Assembly (NCBI GenBank): GCA_934120735.1
Contig: CAKOVA010000005.1
Location: forward strand, 1 to 57,121
Length of the DNA: 57,121 nucleotides
Reading direction: 5' to 3'
DNA from: an uncultured Prevotella sp.
Lineage (GTDB): Bacteria > Bacteroidota > Bacteroidia > Bacteroidales > Bacteroidaceae
Below the pieces are notes generated by a model. The model did no database searches and had not been told where the DNA came from. It saw nothing but the letters and a program-made list of their open reading frames with translations. This document shows positions 7,423-15,998 of this stretch, in pieces. Position 1 is the stretch's first letter. Every line of letters begins with the position of its first letter. A program made the position numbers and the translations under genes.

Positions 7423-10400
7423 TTATTTAATTGTCAAAAATCCTTTGACCACTCCTACATATCTTGCTCTCACATCTCCATTTAAGCTCGTTAGCTCCAT
7501 TGGCACGAGCGGCACGAGAGCAACAAGTGTTGTCGTCTTATTGCCGACAAACATATCCACACCCTCAATTGGCACACCTATCGCCCGAAACATGGCTCCT
7601 GGTTCTATTTCCACAAGTACATTTACTGTTTTATTATGATATTTTGTTTCATCTATAGCAAATGTTGAATAAAACTTTATTGTGCCAGTGGTGTAGTTGT
7701 AGATGTTTAATACAGCACCGTTAAGTTCGGAAGCAAGCACGTATCCACCATTGATATTTTTGACGTCTGTAATATACCACGACAGTGACGGACTTGTCAT
7801 TAACAAGTCAAACGACTTCTGCTCTACAAACGGCTGCGCTATCTTTTGTGCGGAGATACTTTCTGCGGATATGAGGTTAGCGTTGATGTGACCGTTTTTG
7901 TCAATCATAAACGTCTGCTCGCCCTTGTTGTTCTGCACCTTAAAGTTGTCAGACGTAGCAGTGAATTCCTTGTCTTTGAGACTAAATCCACTCGCCAACA
8001 GCGCTTCCACCGTGCCGTCATAGGCGCACCATGGCGTTGCAGTGTCGCCCTCTTCGAGCTTCGGGTGGCAGATATACAATGTAGCGGGCTTTGTTCCATT
8101 TATCCACATTGCTACGCTGCAATACCGTAGCTCTTCCGTTGTAAATGTTGCCGAAACTCTCGTCCATTCATTGATAGGCTCAAACCATGCGGATGCTGTC
8201 TTGAAACTTAATTCACCAGCCCTTTGTGCTGAATCCTCTTTCTCTTTTTTGAACGCTTCAAAGGCAAACTTGCCATAACCTTGCGCATCTTTGTCAAATT
8301 CTGTCCTCACCCAAGCAGAAAGCGTATATAATGTATTTGGCTTCAGCTGTAGGTTACGAGCTGCGCCAGCATTAATTTCCCAAAACAAACCAGCAAACTC
8401 TGCAGTATCTTTCATTGCCTTGAACTTGATAGCGTCCGCTCCACTAATTCCTCCGCCTTTCAAATACTCGAACCACTCCGTGCTGTCCACCTTTGTGGCA
8501 TTCAGTCCCACTCCCAAATGCTTCTGTATGGCAGCCTTGTTGGTGGTGTCCACTCCGTCAAGGTCAAGGTCGCTGCCCCACAGCAAGTTCGGGCGAGTAC
8601 CGTTGTTCACGGTAAAGCTGATTTCTTTCGATGTCTGCTTGATTTGCGTGAAATCCTTGGAGAGGTTTCCCACCGTGCTTTTGGTCTCGTTAATGGTCGT
8701 CTGAAACTCGTTCACGTCACCTTCAACGGTTTCTATCCTGCTGGTTAGCTTTCCATTCACTGTGTCAATGTCAAACACCACCTTTGGTTTGAACGTGACA
8801 GGCACAATACGCTGGTCTACGATTTCACCGCCTTTCGCCAGCGTCACTTTGTAACTATTGTCGGATATCTCAACATAAGTCATTTCTCTCTTTTCCAAGA
8901 CATGCGAAACACTGTAACTTTCATAACTGAACTCTTCCTCCACGTTTGGCTGTAGGGTAAGCGTCATTCCCTCTATTCCCAAGGTAGTGAAGCTCACCTG
9001 CTCACCAACGGTTTTCTGTATCTTGTACTCCAACTTTAGGTCAACTTTATTCGTTTTTACCTTTGTCTCCTTATTCTCTGAGATGTACGCCAGTGCAATT
9101 TCCGAAATCGGCAACAGCTTATAGCTCACGGCGTCCTTGCCATCCTTGCCACCCTCCACATCCGTGTAGATGGTGTCCTGCGCCAGCGTGATGTCCGTGT
9201 CATACCTTACCACACGCGCCATAAGGTAACGTTTATGGGGATAGTGTGCCGTAAAGTGTTCCTCGCCGGGGTTCACTCGAAGCTCCGTACCCATGTTGTC
9301 ACCAAAAACCAACAGGTCGGCACCGGCGGCGATGATGGCGGCATGGTCTACCTCCTCTGCCTTGTCACCAACGATGCGCACAACCTTCAGCCTGAACGTC
9401 TCACCCTGCTTGTCGGTGATATGCCGAATGGAGAACGCCACCTGCCACACCACCGTGTCTTTGCCTTTTTCCTGCGCCAAACCTTTCACATAGTCCTCAA
9501 TAGATTCAAGTCCGCCGTCTGCGCTCTGCACCTTGAAGTTGCCTGTCACCTGACTGCCGTTGGCGGCAAACCAAGTGCGCTTGAACTTGGACAGTTCGTA
9601 TGTGTTCACGCCTGTGTACTGCACCCAGTATGGCGTTTTCAAGTCACCGTCAAGCCCCTTGTAGGCGCACGTCATGATGACGCTCTGCCTTTCCTTGTTG
9701 TCACGGTTTCCCACCTGCGCCAGCTCGTCACCCACCTTTGGCTTGTCACTGCCATCGGCAAAATCCGTCTTGCTCAGCACAATCTTCAGGCATTCTACCT
9801 CTTCACCGTTGATGTTTCGCCTGACAGACGTTGTTGGAGCCTCCGTCACTAATCGCCAATAAAAGTGATTGGAAATATTGGCCTGATTAGGCTGATTAGG
9901 CTGATTGGGCTGATTGGGCTGATTGGTCTCATTCAGCCCCCCGCAGCACATCATCCGGTCGCCCATCTCGCACGTCTGCGACAGCGTCTTTCCGTCTTTC
10001 TCGGCCAACTGATAGCACACATACCCCTCTGGCGTTTCCTCACAATCGTCCACCTTGAACGTACCGGCACTCTGAATGATGATACCCCCAGCCGCCTTTG
10101 CCTTCAGTATCTCCAACTCAAAGAAGGTTGCCTTACCCGTCACCGTGAGGTTCTTGGTCATGATGTTTCCTGAATTGGTGATGTCGCCAGTGTTGGTGAT
10201 GTCACCGGTGTTGCTGAAATTCCCTGTATTGTTAATATCTCCATCGTTGTTGATGTCACCCCTGTTGACAATACCCTGAAAATAGCTCACCGCCTTTGCT
10301 ACGATGCCCTTGAGGAAGGTGACACCCTCTGAAAACTCCTTGTTTTGTAGTAAAGTCTTTTTTGATAATGCCAGCAGAGACAGCAACGCAGACCCTATTC

Positions 10401-10488
10401 TAAAAGCCGTGTTAGCGCACTTCCTATTCTCATCACGTATAGCGGTGAAATCCTTTTCCAGTTCTTCGAAACTTTTATTATCTTCCAT
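7423..10488 (-). CDS. Large tail fibre / central tail protein
   Basis: This 1021-aa structural protein has an N-terminal helical segment (about 1-70) followed by short beta-type repeats (about 77-112) of the form D/N-x-x-N-x-G-D/N-I/F (GDINNTGNFSNTGDITNTGD), probably a stiff beta-helical or trimeric stalk. A block of five NQP triplets comes next (about 190-206). The long middle region has repeated strand-rich domains. A module at about 620-830 (GTRPNLLWGSDLDL... LQLKPNTLYTLSAWV... WTRVSATFT) reads like a carbohydrate-binding jelly-roll, consistent with host-surface recognition. The C-terminus (from about 865, NKGEQTFMIDKNGHINANLISAES written in part) is typical of fibre tips. It follows the portal/connector genes and precedes the shorter coiled-coil fibre. 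Role inferred from architecture and position. Confidence 0.75.
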   Translation of the reverse strand: MEDNKSFEELEKDFTAIRDENRKCANTAFRIGSALLSLLALSKKTLLQNKEFSEGVTFLKGIVAKAVSYFQGIVNRGDINNDGDINNTGNFSNTGDITNTGDITNSGNIMTKNLTVTGKATFFELEILKAKAAGGIIIQSAGTFKVDDCEETPEGYVCYQLAEKDGKTLSQTCEMGDRMMCCGGLNETNQPNQPNQPNQPNQANISNHFYWRLVTEAPTTSVRRNINGEEVECLKIVLSKTDFADGSDKPKVGDELAQVGNRDNKERQSVIMTCAYKGLDGDLKTPYWVQYTGVNTYELSKFKRTWFAANGSQVTGNFKVQSADGGLESIEDYVKGLAQEKGKDTVVWQVAFSIRHITDKQGETFRLKVVRIVGDKAEEVDHAAIIAAGADLLVFGDNMGTELRVNPGEEHFTAHYPHKRYLMARVVRYDTDITLAQDTIYTDVEGGKDGKDAVSYKLLPISEIALAYISENKETKVKTNKVDLKLEYKIQKTVGEQVSFTTLGIEGMTLTLQPNVEEEFSYESYSVSHVLEKREMTYVEISDNSYKVTLAKGGEIVDQRIVPVTFKPKVVFDIDTVNGKLTSRIETVEGDVNEFQTTINETKSTVGNLSKDFTQIKQTSKEISFTVNNGTRPNLLWGSDLDLDGVDTTNKAAIQKHLGVGLNATKVDSTEWFEYLKGGGISGADAIKFKAMKDTAEFAGLFWEINAGAARNLQLKPNTLYTLSAWVRTEFDKDAQGYGKFAFEAFKKEKEDSAQRAGELSFKTASAWFEPINEWTRVSATFTTEELRYCSVAMWINGTKPATLYICHPKLEEGDTATPWCAYDGTVEALLASGFSLKDKEFTATSDNFKVQNNKGEQTFMIDKNGHINANLISAESISAQKIAQPFVEQKSFDLLMTSPSLSWYITDVKNINGGYVLASELNGAVLNIYNYTTGTIKFYSTFAIDETKYHNKTVNVLVEIEPGAMFRAIGVPIEGVDMFVGNKTTTLVALVPLVPMELTSLNGDVRARYVGVVKGFLTIK
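9883..9927 (-). repeat. 9-bp tandem repeat encoding NQP units
   Basis: Five consecutive copies of CTGATT(A/G)G(G/T) on the plus strand encode Asn-Gln-Pro triplets in the fibre. Because the unit is a multiple of three, slippage would change linker length without breaking the frame. Confidence 0.85.
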
Positions 10489-10559
10489 AATCTTGGTATT
10501 TTTATTGTTATGCGACTATCTCTTTTACTGTCTGTATCACTTCTTAATGAATTACAGAA

Positions 10560-11066
10560 TTATCCGATTGAGTGAATACGTACTCTTGTTCCCCTCGCAG
10601 GTTTTATCTTATCTCCTTCTACACTCTTCAAGTACGCCAAACATGAGCCGAGATAAGTTTCTGCTATTTCCATGACATCGTTATATCTCCTTACCCTGTT
10701 TTTATCATCCTCTCTTGACGCATAGCTGTCGTTATGCTGCATCAAACCAGTACGAGTGAGTAATCCTCCGTCTGACATTATCATCTTCGCATAAACGAAA
10801 TAAGAAAGTGCAAATCGCAAACCTGAACACTTTTTTAATATCCCTTCTTTGTCCTCGTACTCTCCGCCATCCAGCAGCTTTATATATTTTTCCTCTTTTC
10901 TGTCTTTTAGCAAATTCTTGAAACGCTCAAGACCAATAGCTGGGATAATGTATAAATCTTCACACTCTCGGATAAACGTCTCTACCTCTCCGTAATCGAT
11001 ATGCTTTGATGTCGGTCGAGTAAGTTTCATAAACATATCAACCGTTATTAAATGCTCATTCACCAT
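10560..11066 (-). CDS. Putative head-tail connector protein
   Basis: This 168-aa, mostly helical protein starts MVNEHLITVDMFMKLTRPTS, with HIDYGEVETFIRECEDLYI and a central LRFALSYFVYAKMI. Helical proteins of this size next to the portal in Bacteroides phages are usually annotated as gp6-like head completion or connector proteins. The gene starts inside the end of the portal gene (11-base overlap), so the two are co-translated. No catalytic motif is seen. The connector role is inferred from position and fold type. Confidence 0.5.
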   Translation of the reverse strand: MVNEHLITVDMFMKLTRPTSKHIDYGEVETFIRECEDLYIIPAIGLERFKNLLKDRKEEKYIKLLDGGEYEDKEGILKKCSGLRFALSYFVYAKMIMSDGGLLTRTGLMQHNDSYASREDDKNRVRRYNDVMEIAETYLGSCLAYLKSVEGDKIKPARGTRVRIHSIG

Positions 11067-12228
11067 TGTATTTGTCGTTTTTATCAGCAGAGATATATTT
11101 TAATGGCTTGATAGAAAAATCCTGTGGCATGGTTCTATCAAACCAATTAGCAAACAACATCGCAAATGCTCTTTCTATAAATCTCTGTTCGTTAGTAACC
11201 TCTCCAGCATAATACTCGTATGCATCACGCATAACAGCACCGGAAAATCCGAGCTTGCCGATACGTATAGAGTAGAATAATTCCTGATGAAACTGTGAAT
11301 AAATACGCTCAACTACACTCTCATCAGTTACAGTAAATTCCTTATCAAAGTTTCGTGCTGGGAATGGAACAACCTTCGGCTCGTCCTCGTCATTCTCCAG
11401 CTCAACCACCATAATTTTGGAGCCACGTGTATCTCCTTGGAACTGTCTCAAATCTTCATCGGAAATCATCTTTTGCTCTACCTCTACACCGTTATCATCT
11501 ACATGCGGCAAACCTTTCTTTGTCACCAGCATGCAGGATACGAGGAAATTGTTACGCACATTCCGATATTTTATATTTCCCAGCCCTTCATCCGTGGAAA
11601 TCTCCGTAATAACAGCGTCGTAAATAGGAATTGGATATTGAAATTTCCCATCCATGGACAGCCACAAAACCTGCCCTTTATAATTTTCTATCCCTCCGCA
11701 ATTTTCTATCTGCTTCATTACAACCGTAGGGTCGGGATTGAAAACAGGAAATCGAATGATATTACTTTCTGTCACAAACAGCCTTTTGCCATTCTTCGTC
11801 TTTTCCCCTTTCCAGTCTGCGTGCGTAAGAATATGAGACACCACGCCAGCATCGTCCGTCTCTTCCAGTCTACACTGTTCAAAGGGCAGGTAATTAACCT
11901 CCGTCACCTGCCCAAGCACATTGTAATTGATTTGAAGAGCGAAACCACCAAAGCGTGTGATGTCTCCTGCAACACTTTTCAGCAGATCGTCCATCGTAGC
12001 ACCATCTCTGTTAACTTTCCATTCAGAGAATACCTCGTTGTTAAATCCGTAGCCTTCTACAAACTTCTCGTAACGAGACAGACACAACTTTGCCGTACCT
12101 GACGCATTGGTAATATCCACAATATTTTGCGGATAGAGGTTATCGTTACCAAAGCGTTGCATCTTAAAGCGGAGTTCGTAATTTACCTCTATTCGCTTCT
12201 GTGGTTTTTTTGCTGTTTTTACATTCAT
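11056..12228 (-). CDS. Portal protein
   Basis: This 390-aa protein should form the dodecameric channel at the capsid vertex through which DNA is packaged and ejected. The N-terminal region has FGNDNLYPQNIVDI and SGTAKLCLSRYEKFVEG, followed by DDLLKSVAGDITRFGGFALQ and VNYLPFEQCRL, a pattern typical of portal proteins of Bacteroidales phages. It ends in a helical part with VTNEQRFIERAFAMLF. It lies downstream of capsid genes and far from the terminase, which is an unusual place for a portal. Confidence 0.75.
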   Translation of the reverse strand: MNVKTAKKPQKRIEVNYELRFKMQRFGNDNLYPQNIVDITNASGTAKLCLSRYEKFVEGYGFNNEVFSEWKVNRDGATMDDLLKSVAGDITRFGGFALQINYNVLGQVTEVNYLPFEQCRLEETDDAGVVSHILTHADWKGEKTKNGKRLFVTESNIIRFPVFNPDPTVVMKQIENCGGIENYKGQVLWLSMDGKFQYPIPIYDAVITEISTDEGLGNIKYRNVRNNFLVSCMLVTKKGLPHVDDNGVEVEQKMISDEDLRQFQGDTRGSKIMVVELENDEDEPKVVPFPARNFDKEFTVTDESVVERIYSQFHQELFYSIRIGKLGFSGAVMRDAYEYYAGEVTNEQRFIERAFAMLFANWFDRTMPQDFSIKPLKYISADKNDKYNGE

Positions 12229-12292
12229 TTTACGCTCTTCTTCTTAATCGTTACTCTTTTCTTTTCACAGTGCCAGCATCTGGGGCTGCGCC

Positions 12293-12709
12293 TTATTTCT
12301 GTGTACCTTTCCCTTTTCCAGTCACAGCAACGGTGTTCGCTTTCTTTTCTGGCACTTTTTGGAATAACTCCACATTGTCGGGGAATTGTTTCAAATACTC
12401 CTCCGCAACCTCATCCGTAAGATTGTCATTCGAGAATACCTTACCACCCTTAAAAGCGGGGCAGTTGATGATTGCTCCTGCTTTTAATCTATAATTCAGT
12501 TTTTCTGCCATTTTTCCGTATTTTTTTATGTAATGATAAATTTCTATTAGTCCGTCATGGTAACACTGCTGACACGAAGTGTGTACAAAAGTCTTACCGA
12601 TAACCTCATAATAAAGATTTGCTATCGTAGACTTATCTGAGGAGCTGAAAGGTGCGTCGAAACGCCCTCTCAATTCCTCGATAATAGCTTTAACATCAGC
12701 CAGCTCCAT
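12293..12709 (-). CDS. Head-module protein with Cys/His pair, function unknown
   Basis: This 138-aa protein starts MELADVKAIIEELRGRF. The middle segment THTSCQQCYHDGL-like (FVHTSCQQCYHDGLIEIYHY) contains a CxxC followed by His and may bind a metal. The tail (about 85-138) is low in complexity and ends in basic residues (TGKGKGTQK). The gene overlaps the upstream gene by 14 bases and sits between capsid and portal, so a minor head or decoration role is likely. No family recognised. Confidence 0.6.
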   Translation of the reverse strand: MELADVKAIIEELRGRFDAPFSSSDKSTIANLYYEVIGKTFVHTSCQQCYHDGLIEIYHYIKKYGKMAEKLNYRLKAGAIINCPAFKGGKVFSNDNLTDEVAEEYLKQFPDNVELFQKVPEKKANTVAVTGKGKGTQK

Positions 12710-13307
12710 TTTCAGCAGCTTCTGTTAACAAACTCTTGAACTGCGTTTCTGTAGTCTTAGAGTCTTTGTTGAAGTAGAATAGTGCAGACTTTGGTGCGCT
12801 TGTCTCCTGCAGGGTCACGAGCCAACCTCCGTCCGTATCTTCGCTATACTTATCGCTCTCGATAGCCGTAGCCCTCAAGCCTTGATAATAGCCATAGACT
12901 TGATACTCCGCCTTTCCTTCTTCGCCCTTATGTACATTCTTCGTAATAAGAACGAATGAGCCGTTTGCAAGCCCGTCAATAATGTTTTGAGCCACGTCTG
13001 GACCATTATCCAGTACGGCAATAGAAATCTCGTTGGTGAACGTATTTCTGTACGTTCCAGTAGCTAACGTGATTTTTGTACCAGTGAAAGGCTTGCTACC
13101 CTGTTGTACCACAGCGTAGCCCTTCTTTCCACTCTTCAAGATTAACGTTTTCAATACATTTTTGGAAGTTTCATCAAATGCACTCTGTGAAAAATCCACA
13201 TCTGCACGATTGCATATTACCGCATCGGCTTCCAAACCTTTAACGATAGGGCTTTCGCAATTCAGCTCAATACCCTTGCTAATAATACTATCGCATATTC
13301 CTGCCAT
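12696..13307 (-). CDS. Head-module structural protein following the capsid
   Basis: This 203-aa protein starts MAGICDSIISKGIELNC and contains VKGLEADAVICNRADVDFS, a pattern I associate with a conserved protein next to capsid genes in Bacteroides phages. It looks strand-rich, without signal peptide or membrane segments. It lies 12 bases after the capsid gene. A role as decoration, head-completion or tube-like protein is possible; position alone does not decide. Function unknown. Confidence 0.6.
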   Translation of the reverse strand: MAGICDSIISKGIELNCESPIVKGLEADAVICNRADVDFSQSAFDETSKNVLKTLILKSGKKGYAVVQQGSKPFTGTKITLATGTYRNTFTNEISIAVLDNGPDVAQNIIDGLANGSFVLITKNVHKGEEGKAEYQVYGYYQGLRATAIESDKYSEDTDGGWLVTLQETSAPKSALFYFNKDSKTTETQFKSLLTEAAENGAG

Positions 13308-13319
13308 AATTCATCCTCC

Positions 13320-14381
13320 TTAATAAGCTGCTTGGAACATATCATCCTCTAAAATCTGCGTACCGATACGGCCAGTAGAATAGATGTAGTTTCTACGCTC
13401 CTTCTTATCGAACCAAATGTCAAGGTCAGAAATCAGACCGTCTGCATCAGTACCAACCTGCAACTGGTTGATATTTGCATACACTGCACGATAAGGTTTG
13501 TTCAGCATCGCTCCAGTATTCTCATATGCCATAATCATCCTGTCCCAAATAGACACACGTGCCAACGTTACACCGTTGTAGGTAGCCACATCAAGACCAT
13601 CGAAAATCGTCTCCCACGGCATAATCTGTGTATAACACTTCTTAATGTCGTACGTCAGAGCATCCGCCAAACCCTTTGTAAGCAATACCACCGCACCGCT
13701 GTCAGCAGATATACGGCTGTCTGCATCCATCAAAAGATTGTCAAGTATGCCAGTAGCGACACCTTTACCGAGGATAGCTTTCTTCTGCTCCGCAAACGTA
13801 GTCTTACCATTTGCTTCAATAGCAGTGAGCTGGTTTGCATTCTTCGTACACTGGGCGAAAATACGCTTAAACAGACCGTCACAGGTCGTAAACAATTCTG
13901 TCTTCGTGCCAGCGGTAAGAGTGCCACCGCCTGAAACATCCTTTGCACCAGTATCTCCGAACCATCCGAAACGCCATATCATTCGCTTCATCTGACGCTC
14001 AAGGGCAGGGCGAATGATGTAGGTCATAAACTCGGTACTCGTCAAATCTCCAACAGGAGTTCCTGTTTTCAACGTGTACTCGGCTATCGTGCCTTTCAAA
14101 CTCTCGTAGCAAATCTTAATTGGAATTTGCCAGTCGCCCAGCTCCCAGCGTTTCTGTGAGTTGGCAATACCTATTTCTTGATATGTAGGGTCGCAACCGC
14201 TCCCCTTGATGCCCACATCGTCCATATCACCGAGGAAAGCTACGGGGTCTCCGTTTCTCACCTTCATAAGGTGCGTAAAACGCTGAAATTCCTCGTCTTG
14301 GTCAATACTCAAGGGAATAACCTCTTTGAGGTCTGTAACATCCTTCGGTTTTACCGAAATGTTTTCAAAAAACTTTGTCAT
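13320..14381 (-). CDS. Major capsid protein
   Basis: This 353-aa protein lies directly downstream of a ClpP-like head maturation protease/scaffold, the canonical neighbour of an HK97-fold capsid. Visible features are the N-terminal FFENISVKPKDVTDLKEVIP, a central REMKR-type helix (ALERQMKRMIWRFGWFG) and VLLTKGLADALTYDIKKCY. It closes with RRNYIYSTGRIGTQILEDDM. The size matches capsid proteins without a long delta domain; scaffold function is likely supplied by the tail of the protease. It is separated from the protease gene by 20 bases and shares its transcript. Confidence 0.8.
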   Translation of the reverse strand: MTKFFENISVKPKDVTDLKEVIPLSIDQDEEFQRFTHLMKVRNGDPVAFLGDMDDVGIKGSGCDPTYQEIGIANSQKRWELGDWQIPIKICYESLKGTIAEYTLKTGTPVGDLTSTEFMTYIIRPALERQMKRMIWRFGWFGDTGAKDVSGGGTLTAGTKTELFTTCDGLFKRIFAQCTKNANQLTAIEANGKTTFAEQKKAILGKGVATGILDNLLMDADSRISADSGAVVLLTKGLADALTYDIKKCYTQIMPWETIFDGLDVATYNGVTLARVSIWDRMIMAYENTGAMLNKPYRAVYANINQLQVGTDADGLISDLDIWFDKKERRNYIYSTGRIGTQILEDDMFQAAY

Positions 14382-14401
14382 CTTCTTTTCTCCTTCTTTG
14401 T

Positions 14402-15604
14402 TTACTTCTTATTCTTGTAAGTTCCATTTCTTCTGGCTTCAATCTCTTTTCGCATCGGTGACACTTCCTCTTGTCCCTCTGCCTTTCGGCTGGCGTTAGC
14501 CCCCTCTGGCTTGCGAGGTGCAGGTTTATAATCCGATGAAATCTTAGCCAGCACTTTCTCACCGCCTGCAATCTTGACAGCATTAAGAATGCGCAAGTCA
14601 TCCTGCGTCTTAGCCATTTCCTCCGCCTGCTTGCGCGCACTTTCCGAAGTCTCCAGCTTTCTTTGAAGTTCCTTCACCTCGTTTTCCAGCTCCGCGACAC
14701 GTTTTTCCAGTTCCGAGCCTTCTTCTTCGCTACCGCTCGAAGTAGTTTGAATATCGGAAATAACACCGTCCTTCACGATAATTGTCTTGCCATCAGGCAT
14801 AACAAACGTACCGTCAGGGCTTGCCTTATCTCCAACCTGCGGCTCGCCTTCCTCTCTCTCTACGGTCAGCGTCTGACCATCACTCGTGGATAAATCCATA
14901 CCCTTTGCCAGCTCGTCAATGTTTTTCAGTCCCAGCCTTGCCAGCGCACGGTCAAGTAAAGAGGCTTTTACCTCTACTTTCTCATCTTTTTCTTTTGCCA
15001 TTTTCTTACTATTTTTGTTGTTAAACACTAACCCTTGCTTCTTGGCTGAAGCTGGGGCAATTATTTCTCCGATTAAACCAAATTCCTTAGCCCTCTCAAC
15101 TCCGATGTATTTATCTTCATCCATCAGTGCTTGCATCTCCTCCCTGTCACACTCGCAACGCTCTACATACAGGTTGAGCATCTTTTCTTGCATCTCTTTC
15201 AAATCCGTTGCCGCCTTTTCCAGTTCAAACGATGTCAGCGTATCACCGAGAGCATAGCCAGGCACCCACGGGTTATGCACGCATATTAGCGCACTCTTAT
15301 AAGCTCTTCGCCTTTCTCTTGGTGCTGCCATCATGATTACCGTAGCCATAGATGCCGCATTACCTTCTACCGTGCAGGTTATCTCCTTTCCAGTAGCACG
15401 CAGCCTGTCGTAAATACCCCAACCCTCTACCACAGATCCGCCATCGCAATGCAAGCGCACATCGATAGCATTATCATCATCGGGGATACTCTCGCAGAAT
15501 TCGTCTACATCCTTAAAGCAAACGCCCTCGGCATCTCCCCAAAACTTGCAAAAGTTCTTTTCATTCTCTGTTTGAATGTCATTATAAATTTTTAGTACTG
15601 CCAT
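14402..15604 (-). CDS. ClpP-like head maturation protease fused to scaffold-like tail
   Basis: I chose the start at 15604 (MAVLKIYND), 400 aa; the frame stays open to 15691, but that region carries the likely promoter. The N-terminal ClpP/S49-type domain has DVRLHCDGGSVVEG, a nucleophile Ser in GNAASMATV (Ser85) and a His in ICVHNP (His110), as in prohead proteases that process capsid proteins. The second half (about 210-400) is a charged coiled coil (ELEKRVAELENEVKELQRKL) with low-complexity flanks. This suggests a scaffold released or degraded during maturation. It is first in the head operon, after the terminator at 15695-15728. Catalytic assignment is by motif; the scaffold role is inferred. 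Confidence 0.83.
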   Translation of the reverse strand: MAVLKIYNDIQTENEKNFCKFWGDAEGVCFKDVDEFCESIPDDDNAIDVRLHCDGGSVVEGWGIYDRLRATGKEITCTVEGNAASMATVIMMAAPRERRRAYKSALICVHNPWVPGYALGDTLTSFELEKAATDLKEMQEKMLNLYVERCECDREEMQALMDEDKYIGVERAKEFGLIGEIIAPASAKKQGLVFNNKNSKKMAKEKDEKVEVKASLLDRALARLGLKNIDELAKGMDLSTSDGQTLTVEREEGEPQVGDKASPDGTFVMPDGKTIIVKDGVISDIQTTSSGSEEEGSELEKRVAELENEVKELQRKLETSESARKQAEEMAKTQDDLRILNAVKIAGGEKVLAKISSDYKPAPRKPEGANASRKAEGQEEVSPMRKEIEARRNGTYKNKK

Positions 15605-15623
15605 AGTATATTTTGTTGATAAA

Positions 15624-15631
15624 CAAAAATA
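15624..15631 (-). promoter_or_regulatory. Possible head-operon promoter (-7 element)
   Basis: The minus strand reads TATTTTTG, matching TAnnTTTG, 19 bases before the protease ATG and just after a strong terminator. No clear TTG is seen at the right -33 distance, so it may be weak or need an activator. Confidence 0.35.
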
Positions 15632-15694
15632 CTTGATATTCGTCAATAAAACCTTTACCTCTCTTATCTCTTTACTATCATATCGTGACACAAT

Positions 15695-15728
15695 AAAAAA
15701 GGTGTCCTATCCTCACGGACAAAACACC
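15695..15728 (-). terminator. Rho-independent terminator between tail and head modules
   Basis: On the minus strand a 12-bp stem with G-T wobbles (GGTGTTTTGTCC with GGATAGGACACC, loop GTGA; 15701-15728) is followed by TTTTTT (15700-15695). It lies 32 bases after the HTH gene that closes the tail operon, so head genes need their own promoter or antitermination. Confidence 0.85.
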
Positions 15729-15760
15729 TCGATTCGTAACAAAAACAAATCCTATAAGGA

Positions 15761-15991
15761 CTATCTTATATCTTGTGCCATTCTCTTTACCACTCTGTAA
15801 ACGGTCGCCTCGCTACACTCGTATTGCTGGCTTAAATAGTAGACTATATAACCTACTTTATGCCCTTCATCCTTTAATCGAACAAAGTCCTCGTATAATT
15901 CCAAATACTTCACGTCCTTTGCATCTACATCATTTGCCGTGAGGATAGTTAGTAAACTTTCTGCCGTTCGCAGTAAATCATATTGCGTCAT
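15761..15991 (-). CDS. Small HTH protein at the end of the tail operon
   Basis: This 76-aa protein has a C-terminal helix-turn-helix: IVYYLSQQYECSEATVYRVVKRM resembles Mor/resolvase-type HTH motifs, with a recognition helix around SEATVYRVVKR. It is preceded by a helical segment (TAESLLTIL, LELYEDFVRLKDEG). The gene is 7 bases after the tape-measure gene and just before a terminator and the head operon. That place would suit a regulator of late transcription or a small terminase-like DNA-binding protein; neither can be decided from sequence. Confidence 0.65.
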   Translation of the reverse strand: MTQYDLLRTAESLLTILTANDVDAKDVKYLELYEDFVRLKDEGHKVGYIVYYLSQQYECSEATVYRVVKRMAQDIR

Positions 15992-15998
15992 ATATCCT

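Noticed and set aside
9235..9852. A 205-codon open frame on the plus strand inside the large fibre gene
   Set aside because: It is antisense to a clear structural gene, has no family features and a composition (many His, Val, Leu) typical of a shadow frame.
7423..10488. A diversity-generating retroelement acting on the fibre
   Set aside because: No reverse transcriptase or template repeat is present in the window; the fibre carries only simple in-frame repeats.
11437..12102. A 221-codon plus-strand frame inside the portal gene
   Set aside because: Antisense to the portal gene with no recognisable domain, promoter or ribosome-binding signal.
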